Shown: in pieces, positions 57,751 to 64,000 of the stretch | Position numbering within the stretch: position 1 is the first letter of the stretch | Layout: each line of letters begins with the position of its first letter | Assembly: GCF_024699945.1 (NCBI RefSeq) | Contig: NZ_JAJOMY010000001.1 | Span: 2,983,001-3,047,000 of the forward strand | Length of the DNA: 64,000 nucleotides | Source of the DNA: Phenylobacterium sp. J426 | GTDB taxonomy: Bacteria; Pseudomonadota; Alphaproteobacteria; Caulobacterales; Caulobacteraceae | Direction: 5' to 3' | The notes under the pieces: generated by a model | What the model saw: only the letters and a program-made list of their open reading frames with translations | Told to the model about the DNA's origin: nothing | The model's database searches: none | Made by a program: the position numbers and the translations under genes

Positions 57751-57863
57751 GGCCTTGTCCCCTGCAACGTCACCGGAAGGCGTACAGGGGCGCCGTGGCG
57801 TGCGGCAATCTGAATTGTCACGGAGAGAACGGCGGCGCGGAGCCCCTTACCTGGGACCGCGTG

Positions 57864-57877
57864 CTGATCTGGATCAA
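57864..57877 (+). promoter_or_regulatory. FNR/FixK-type box between nitronate monooxygenase and DUF6544 genes
   Basis: CTGAT-CTGG-ATCAA matches the dyad at nine of ten positions. It ends 46 bases before the DUF6544 start at 57924 and begins 113 bases from the nitronate monooxygenase start, so it better fits control of the former. Confidence 0.5.
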
Positions 57878-57923
57878 GGCGCCGCCGCCCGGGCGCGCGC
57901 GAAATAGGCGTGGAGGCGGTCTC

Positions 57924-58795
57924 ATGACGGGTGGTCGCAGGAAGATGGTTCTGTTGGCGGGCGGGGGGCCGCCGTCGCCTTCGGCGCGGCGGCAGTGTCG
58001 CTTCTGGTCATGCGGGATGGCGACCGGCGCGCGGATGAGCAGGCGATGGACGCCCTGCGGCCGGGCGGCGCCGCAGCGCCCCGGACGTTCGATCCGGCGA
58101 TGGTGGCCGATCTGCCGGAACCCGCGCGCCGCTACTTCCTGTACGCGATTACGCCGGGAGCCCCGCTGAGGCTCGTCGCCGACATCGAGATGACCGGCCA
58201 GCTCAGCCTCGGCTCAAAGGCCAAGCCCAACTATCTCTCCATGACCGGACGACAGGTGCTGCGGCTCGACGGGTTCGTGTGGCGGGTTCGGGCCGGCGGC
58301 CGCGGGATGTGGTTCTCGGGGTCCGACGGCTATGCGGACGGCGAGGGCTGGACCCGCTTCTGGCTCTACGACGCCATCCCGATCGTCCGTGAGGGCGGCG
58401 GAGACGACATCGCCAGGTCCGCGGCCGGCCGCGCGGTGGCCGAGTCGCTGTTCTGGGCGCCCGCCGCCCTTCTGCCGTCGGAACAGGTGCGGTGGGAGGC
58501 GGTCGACGGCGACACGGCCCGGGCGATCGTGACTGTCGCCGGGCATGAACATCGGGTGGAGCTCACCGTCGACCCCGACGGAAGACCGCGTTCGGTGTCC
58601 CTCATGCGCTGGAGCCGCGAGAACCCGGAGAAAACGTGGCGGCTGCAGCCTTTCGGCGGGACGATCGAGGCCATCCTGGAGGTCGACGGCTATCGGGTGG
58701 CCGAGGCGGTGGACGGGGGCAACTGGTTCGGAACGCCGGACTACTTCCCCTTCTACAAGGCGCGCGTCACGCGGATCAGCCTGCATCCGGGTTGA
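57924..58795 (+). CDS. DUF6544 family protein (frameshifted near N-terminus)
   Basis: Protein of about 290 residues. An N-terminal membrane anchor or signal is split by an indel in the G6 run 57963-57968: MVLLAGGG in one frame continues as AAVAFGAAAVSLLVMRDG in the other. The rest is open and fits DUF6544, with PARRYFLYAITPGAPLRLVADIEMTG, GRGMWFSGSDGYADGEGW and YVAEAVDGGNWFG-like end (GTPDYFPFYKARV). It may bind a lipophilic ligand; function unknown. The upstream region holds an FNR-like box. Confidence 0.78.
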
Positions 58796-58905
58796 GCCTG
58801 CGGAAGACAACGTCCGCGCCTGCGCCAAGGAACGACCAGCAATCGGCGCCGGTCCGGCTTTCGGAGTGAAGTCAACGGGTAACCAGGATCTGTTCTAATG
58901 CCGCC

Positions 58906-59436
58906 ATGCCTCAGTCCGACGCCCAACAGTACCCGGGTGAACTGACCACCTCCGCCGAGCTTCTCAGGCTTGCGGTCGAGTATCGCGCCGCCGCACAGGC
59001 GACACGGAAGCTCGGGCGACCCGGCGAGCGGTTATCTCTGGCGCCGTACAGACTGATCGCGATCCATGCGATCGAGCTCTATTTGAGCGCACTGTTATTG
59101 CACATCGGCCACAGGCACGCCCGCGTGCGGGGCCTGCAGCACGATCTGGCGGCTCGGGCGGACCTCGCCGCCCAGGGCGGCCTAAAGCTGCGCCTCAAAA
59201 CCGATGCACATCTACGTACGCTCGCGGACACCCGTGAGTACCTGATCAGCCGTTACGCACCGGAAGCCGCCACCATGCTTTCGCAAGTCAACCGTCTGGC
59301 TGCGAGCCTCGACGAGGTGGCCCGGAAGGTCGAGGCGATCATCGCGCGGGCGCCGCCAGAACCTGGGTCGCACGCACAGTTCTTCGTCGTCGAACCCGTG
59401 CGCGCCGCTAGTCCACCAGCTCGGATGGATCGGTAA
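58906..59436 (+). CDS. HEPN-like hypothetical protein
   Basis: Protein of 176 residues. The middle contains APYRLIAIHAIELYLSALLL followed by GHRHARVRGLQHDLAARADLA and a later REYLISRYAPEA, resembling the helical HEPN fold (AIELYLKAxL, then HDL, then R...Y). The RxxxxH-type nuclease motif is not evident. Base and codon use look less GC-biased than neighbours. It ends inside the convergent TraB/GumN gene (29-base overlap). No MNT partner is visible. Family call is tentative. Confidence 0.45.
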   Translation: MPQSDAQQYPGELTTSAELLRLAVEYRAAAQATRKLGRPGERLSLAPYRLIAIHAIELYLSALLLHIGHRHARVRGLQHDLAARADLAAQGGLKLRLKTDAHLRTLADTREYLISRYAPEAATMLSQVNRLAASLDEVARKVEAIIARAPPEPGSHAQFFVVEPVRAASPPARMDR

Positions 59437-60352
59437 TCTCGTAGCCGCGGCGGGCGAGCTGCTCGAGGACGCCGTCCCGCAGGAGCAACTGGCGCAGCGG
59501 GACAACGGCGACCGAGGCGCCGGGGGTCTTCAGGGCCTCGCTGATCGCTTCGACCTGGTCCATCACGCTGGCGGCGACGAAGGCGTCCATGAACAGCTCG
59601 CGGCAGATGTCGCCGCCCTTCGGGACGTCGAGCGCCCGCCGCACGTCGCCGCGAGCCCACGCCTCGGCCGCGGCGCGATAGCGTTCGGGCGGCGTCTCCA
59701 CATTTTCGAGGTTGCCCTCCAGGCACTGCGCCACCTTCTCCTCCTCACGCATCTCGCGGGCGGCGGACTTCAGGACCGGCACGAAGCGGTGGGTGACATG
59801 CTCGACTTTCACCCGCCCGCGCCGCGCGAGGTCGCGCGCCGTCCGCTCGGGCGCCTGGCCGCCGTCCAGCTTCCAGTGGTCGTAGTAGTCGTTGCGCAGG
59901 AGCCGTCCCGCCCATACCGGCGTCCATCCGTCGTAGCGTGACGCCGGTTTGCCCAGGGCCGTGCGGGCGACGGCGAAGCGCGCGGCGAGTTCGGGCGGGA
60001 CCGACTGCTCCAGCGGGGTCTTCTGCTTCAGCTCGCCCCGCAGCCTGAGCAGCGAGAAGGCGTCGCCGAGACCGACGGAGGCTCCCGATGGCAGGATGAG
60101 GGTCTTGGCGCCGCCGATCCTCTGCTCCAGCGGCGTCGCATTCCACTGCACCGACTTCGGCAGCGGCCCCATGGGACCGCCGAGAATCCAGACGACGGAC
60201 TCGCCGTCCCGCACCTCCCACCATGCCGGATTGGGCTTCGCCGCCGTGACCACCAGGGCCTCGACGACCGTGTCCTGCCCGTCTTGCGCGGCGACCGCGC
60301 CCGGCGCGTAGCCTGCGAGGAGAGCGAGGACGGCGACGTGCAGCAGGCGCAT
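59408..60352 (-). CDS. TraB/GumN family protein
   Basis: Exported protein of 314 residues with signal peptide (LLHVAVLALLAGYAPGAVAA). The TraB/PrgY/GumN fold is suggested by WILGGPMGPLPKSVQW and GDICRELFMDAFVAASVMDQVEAISEALK and the closing GVLEQLARRGYEI. The usual GTxHxLP histidine motif is replaced by GPMGPLP, so protease-like activity may be lost. ATG 60352. Convergent with the HEPN-like gene. Confidence 0.7.
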   Translation of the reverse strand: MRLLHVAVLALLAGYAPGAVAAQDGQDTVVEALVVTAAKPNPAWWEVRDGESVVWILGGPMGPLPKSVQWNATPLEQRIGGAKTLILPSGASVGLGDAFSLLRLRGELKQKTPLEQSVPPELAARFAVARTALGKPASRYDGWTPVWAGRLLRNDYYDHWKLDGGQAPERTARDLARRGRVKVEHVTHRFVPVLKSAAREMREEEKVAQCLEGNLENVETPPERYRAAAEAWARGDVRRALDVPKGGDICRELFMDAFVAASVMDQVEAISEALKTPGASVAVVPLRQLLLRDGVLEQLARRGYEITDPSELVD

Positions 60353-60441
60353 GCCGTGATGCTTCTACGCCCGGTCTGGCTTGGCAAGCCGCTGCGGTGT
60401 TTGCGCCTGGCGCTCGCCGCCCTCGCCAGCATCAGGCCCGC

Positions 60442-61320
60442 CTATTCCGCGGGCTCCAGCGCCTCGCCAGCCACGGGGTCGCCCGCCAGGGTTCCGTCGA
60501 GCCAGGCCAGGATGTCGTGGTTGATGATCTCAGCGTGCGTGGAGGCCATGCCGTGCGGCAGGCCGGCATAGACCTTCAACGTGCCGTGCTTCACCAGCTT
60601 GATCGCCTTCAGCGCCGAGTCGTGGATCGGCACGATCTGGTCGTCGTCCCCGTGAAGGATCAGCACCGGCACGTCGATCTTCTTAAGATCGTCGGTGAAG
60701 TCCGTCTCGGAGAAGGCCTTGATGCAGTCGTAGTGGCCCTTCACGCCGCCCATCATCCCCTGCAGCCACCATTTGTCGATCAGCCCCTGGCTGACCTTCG
60801 CACCGGGCCGGTTGAAGCCGTAGAACGGCCCCGCCGGGATCTCCTTGAAGAACTGGGCGCGGTCGGCGAGCGTGCTGGCGCGGAAGCCGCCGAACACCTC
60901 CAGCGGGAGACCGTCGGGGTTGCTTTCCTTCTTCACCATCACGGGCGGCACGGCGCCGATCAGGACGGCGCGCGCCGCGCGGTCTGTCCCATGGCGGCCA
61001 AGGTAGCGGGCGACCTCGCCGCCGCCGGTCGAGTGGCCCACATGGATGGCGTCCTTCAGGTCCAATGCCTCGACCACCGCGCGCAGGTCGTCGGCGTAGG
61101 CGTCCATCTCGTTGCCGTCCCAAGTCTGGGTCGAGCGGCCGTGGCCCCGGCGGTCGTGGGCTACGGCGCGGTAGCCGTGGTCGGCGAAGAACATCATCTG
61201 CGCGTCCCAGTCGTCGGCGGTGAGCGGCCAGCCATGGCTGAACACGATGGGCTGCCCATCCTTGCGACCCCAGTCCTTGTAGAAGATCTGGGCTCCGTCC
61301 TTCGCGGTCACATAGGGCAT
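60442..61320 (-). CDS. alpha/beta hydrolase, non-heme chloroperoxidase-like
   Basis: Protein of 292 residues with the complete triad: Ser97 in GHSTGGG, Asp in [11 protein letters not shown] (about 225-227) and His256 in [10 protein letters not shown]. The N-terminus [21 protein letters not shown] and [20 protein letters not shown] are characteristic of the bacterial haloperoxidase/aryl esterase subgroup. Likely a perhydrolase/esterase on small esters or lactones. No signal peptide; cytosolic. Confidence 0.92.
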   Translation of the reverse strand: MPYVTAKDGAQIFYKDWGRKDGQPIVFSHGWPLTADDWDAQMMFFADHGYRAVAHDRRGHGRSTQTWDGNEMDAYADDLRAVVEALDLKDAIHVGHSTGGGEVARYLGRHGTDRAARAVLIGAVPPVMVKKESNPDGLPLEVFGGFRASTLADRAQFFKEIPAGPFYGFNRPGAKVSQGLIDKWWLQGMMGGVKGHYDCIKAFSETDFTDDLKKIDVPVLILHGDDDQIVPIHDSALKAIKLVKHGTLKVYAGLPHGMASTHAEIINHDILAWLDGTLAGDPVAGEALEPAE

Positions 61321-61508
61321 TGCAGGCCTCCTTCGAGCTTGCGGGAGGGCAGGGGTTTCTCCTGCCGCGCGCGACCGTACGCCCGCTCCACGACGGCGCC
61401 GCGACGATCCGTTCGGCCTCTCGAAGATGTGAGCGGTATCTCTGCCGGCCCCGTCGTGGTGCGAACATTTTCGGCGCCCAGCGATCCGGAGGGCTGCGCC
61501 ATCTTCCG

Positions 61509-61994
61509 TCAGAAGACGCCCATGGCGAGGCCGGCCGCCAATCCCTGGCCAAGGTCGCGGGCGGCCGAGAGGTCGGCGGGCTTCAGCATCTTCGGCGCCG
61601 CGATCGCCTCGGCGGTCTGGGCGTGGGTGCAGACGATGAGGGGCTCGGCCACGGCCTTCAGACGCCAGCCGGTCGCGATCCGGGCGAGCTGGCGCGCGGC
61701 GTTGCGTCCGTCGCTGCCGGCGGCGATCACGCAGCCATAGGGGCGGCCGTTCAGCCGCTCCAGCACGGCGTAGTAGGTGCGGTCGAAGAACTCCTTCATC
61801 TCGCCGGACAGCGCCGCCAGGTTCTCGGGACCGGCGAAGAGATAGCCATCGGCGGAGAGCAGGTCGTCCGCGCTCGCCTCCGCCGCCCGCCGCACCACCA
61901 CCTCGGCCTCGGCCCGCGCTCCCTCCGCCGCCGCCTCGGCCAGGGCTTGCGAGGCGCCGGTGCGCGAATGCCAGACGATCAGGAGTTGTTTCAT
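61509..61994 (-). CDS. flavodoxin-fold NAD(P)H-dependent oxidoreductase/flavodoxin
   Basis: Protein of 161 residues. The N-terminal [21 protein letters not shown] is the flavin phosphate-binding loop; [30 protein letters not shown] is the second flavin region. It resembles NADPH-dependent FMN reductases more than electron-carrier flavodoxins. ATG 61994. The 188 bases between it and the hydrolase gene hold no recognisable gene. Confidence 0.82.
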   Translation of the reverse strand: MKQLLIVWHSRTGASQALAEAAAEGARAEAEVVVRRAAEASADDLLSADGYLFAGPENLAALSGEMKEFFDRTYYAVLERLNGRPYGCVIAAGSDGRNAARQLARIATGWRLKAVAEPLIVCTHAQTAEAIAAPKMLKPADLSAARDLGQGLAAGLAMGVF

Positions 61995-62077
61995 GACCTC
62001 AGCCTAGCTGTTGTGCGGAACGAAGCCGACCGTCTAGGGTCGCCGCAAACAAACCGAATGTTCGAGGGGGAGCTTCC

Positions 62078-63428
62078 ATGATCATGACCCGCCGCCGCGC
62101 CGCGGCCCCAATGGCCATCGCGGCCGCCATCGCCCTGGCCGTGAGCCCTGCGTCGGGCTTCGCCCAGGCCGCGAGGAAGGCGCCGGCGCTGGAGCTCACC
62201 CAGACCGTCGCGCCCGAGGCAGTCGGCTTCGACAGCCAGCGGCTGGCCCGCCTCGACGCCTACATGGCCAAGGTGGTGGCCGACGGGCGCGTGCCGGGCA
62301 TGACCACCTTCCTCGCCCGCCACGGCAAGGTCGTGTCGTTCAAGACCTATGGCGCGAAGAGCTACGGCGGCCCGCCGATGACCCCCCGACACCATCTTCC
62401 GCATCTATTCGATGACCAAGCCGGTCACCGGCGTGGCGATGATGATCCTGTTCGAGGAGGGCCGCTGGCGCCTCGACGACCCGGTCACCCGCTACGTGCC
62501 CGAGTTCAAGAACCTGAAGGTGGTCAAGAGCATCGACGGCAACGGCAATGTGACGCTCGAGGACATGCGCCGCCCGCCGACCATGCGGGAGATCATGAGC
62601 CACACGGCCGGCTTCGGCTACGGCCTGCAGGACGACCACCCCATCGACAAGCTGTACCGCGAGAAGGAGGTGCTGGGCGCGCCCTCCACCAAGGCCATGA
62701 TCGAGCGCACGGCGCAGATCCCGCTGGTGTTCCAGCCGGGGACCAACTGGCGCTACTCCAGCTCGGTCGACATCCAAGGCTACATCGTCGAGAAGCTGAC
62801 CGGCCAGACGCTCGGCCAGTTCATGGAAAGCCGCATCTTCAAGCCGCTACGGATGAACGACACGGCCTTCTACGTGCCCGCCGCGAAGGCGGGCCGCCTG
62901 GCGCCGGTCTACTACTTCAACCGCGACACCCAGAAGGTCGAGGAGGCCAAGCAGCTCTTCGGCGGCGACATGCCGACCTACCTCCAGCCGCCGGCGTGGG
63001 AGAGCGGCGGCGGCGGCCTGGTGTCGACCACCATGGACTATGCCCGCTTCGCCCAGATGATCGCCAACAAGGGTGAGCTCGACGGCGTCCGCATCCTGTC
63101 GCCGGCCTCGGTCGAACTGATGGGCACGAACGTCATCCCCAACGATGTCCTGGTCTCGTCCAACGGCACCACCGGCTCGCGCTTCAATGAGGCGGTGGGC
63201 TTCGGCATGGACTTCATGGTGGTCAACGACCCGCGTGCCGCCGGCACCCTGGAAGGCAAGGGCAGCATGAGCTGGGGCGGCGCGGCCGGCACCTGGTTCT
63301 GGGTCGACCCGACCAACGACATCATCTTCGTCGGCATGATCCAGCGCCTTGGCGGCTCCGGCGGCGACGACCTCGGCGCCGCGGCCCGCACGCTCACCTA
63401 TCAGGCGCTGGTGAACCCGGAGAAGTGA
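62078..63428 (+). CDS. serine hydrolase, beta-lactamase family (frameshifted)
   Basis: Exported class C beta-lactamase-fold protein of about 450 residues (EstB-like esterase or D-aminopeptidase type). The signal peptide is AIAAAIALAVSPASGFAQ. SMTK near residue 111 gives the catalytic Ser-Lys; the Tyr motif is WRYSSSVDIQGYIVEK, with Ser in place of the typical Asn. The C6 run 62382-62387 carries one extra C; removal yields MTPDTIFRIYSMTK. ATG 62078 has GAGGGGGAG. It is a carboxylesterase or peptidase rather than a clear antibiotic-resistance enzyme. Confidence 0.88.
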
Positions 63429-63436
63429 GGTTTCCG

Positions 63437-63566
63437 TCCCTCCTCTTCAGGGGAGGGACAGCTCGCCGGAGGCGAGCAGGGTGGGGGTCTCTCGATCCGG
63501 CGCCGAGCCCGGTCGTGGTCCCCCCACCCGGCCGCTTCGCGGCCATCCTCCCCTGAAGAGGAGGGA
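63437..63566. repeat. nested palindromic intergenic element (cloverleaf-like)
   Basis: Outer arms at 63437-63456 and 63547-63566 are perfect 20-base inverted repeats. Inside lie a second matched pair of arms (GGGTGGGGG at 63479-63487 and its complement at 63521-63529) and two small hairpins: GCTCGCC/GGCGAGC (63461-63477) and GGCCGC/GCGGCC (63530-63544). It fills the gap between two convergent genes. It may be a dispersed palindromic element and may serve as a terminator. Confidence 0.7.
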
Positions 63567-63577
63567 TCAGTTCTGAC

Positions 63578-64000
<423 letters not shown>

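Noticed and set aside
62078..63428. Antibiotic-resistance beta-lactamase
   Set aside because: The fold is class C-like with SMTK, but the second motif is YSS instead of YSN/YAN and the sequence resembles EstB-type esterases.

Overview
The window is about 70% GC chromosomal DNA with dense, tightly coupled genes; start and stop codons often overlap as ATGA or GTGA. Gene content and order point to an alphaproteobacterium of the Caulobacterales, most likely Phenylobacterium or a close relative. The main support is the order rpoZ-spoT, pyrE-pdxJ-acpS, lepB-rnc-era and recO-parC. This assignment rests on family and synteny knowledge; no search was run.

Layout. 1-6.5 kb: amino-acid permease (3' end outside the window), HrpB helicase, an AhpD-like peroxidase and two coupled SAM methyltransferases. 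6.7-10.2 kb: a TetR regulator followed by a FecBCD/BtuFCD-type importer and a small membrane protein. 10.2-14.5 kb: soluble lytic transglycosylase, dapA, smpB and a GNAT acetyltransferase. 14.6-20.6 kb: a DUF885 protein, an M20 peptidase, a type-5 uracil-DNA glycosylase overlapping a NYN-domain gene, folK and a YCII protein. 20.7-34.9 kb: the housekeeping block rpoZ-spoT, pyrE-pdxJ-acpS and lepB-rnc-era. It is interrupted by TPR/glycosyltransferase-like genes with a DUF6165 gene, an alpha/beta hydrolase, an EamA transporter and a DUF4153 membrane protein. 34.9-39.6 kb: a three-subunit molybdenum aldehyde oxidoreductase (PaoABC type) and an arylamine N-acetyltransferase. 39.6-43.9 kb: recO, parC and an MscS channel. 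43.9-46.8 kb: a redox and stress group. 46.9-54.3 kb: LysE exporter, infA, DUF2189, a large hybrid histidine kinase, a PNPOx-like protein, a Gre factor and a PAS protein. 54.4-64 kb: M48 protease, glycine-zipper protein, nitronate monooxygenase, DUF6544 protein, HEPN-like protein, TraB/GumN protein, chloroperoxidase-like hydrolase, flavodoxin-fold protein, serine beta-lactamase-family hydrolase and a partial amidohydrolase.

The strongest global observation is that at least twelve loci carry one or more single-base indels, fourteen in all. Most lie in short homopolymer runs and they break otherwise intact conserved genes, including the essential acpS. The simplest reading is residual indel error in the assembly, so I annotate these as single genes across the frameshift. 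Other notable points are three FNR/FixK-like boxes placed 46-54 nt upstream of redox or stress genes, and large nested palindromic intergenic elements at 16.5 kb and 63.5 kb. No tRNA, rRNA, CRISPR array, insertion sequence or prophage was recognised. No gene-free stretch exceeds 300 bases; the longest is about 230 bases, upstream of infA. I found no convincing wholly new system. The best leads are the TetR-linked importer with its extra membrane protein, the DUF6165/TPR-glycosyltransferase cluster and the orphan HEPN-like gene.
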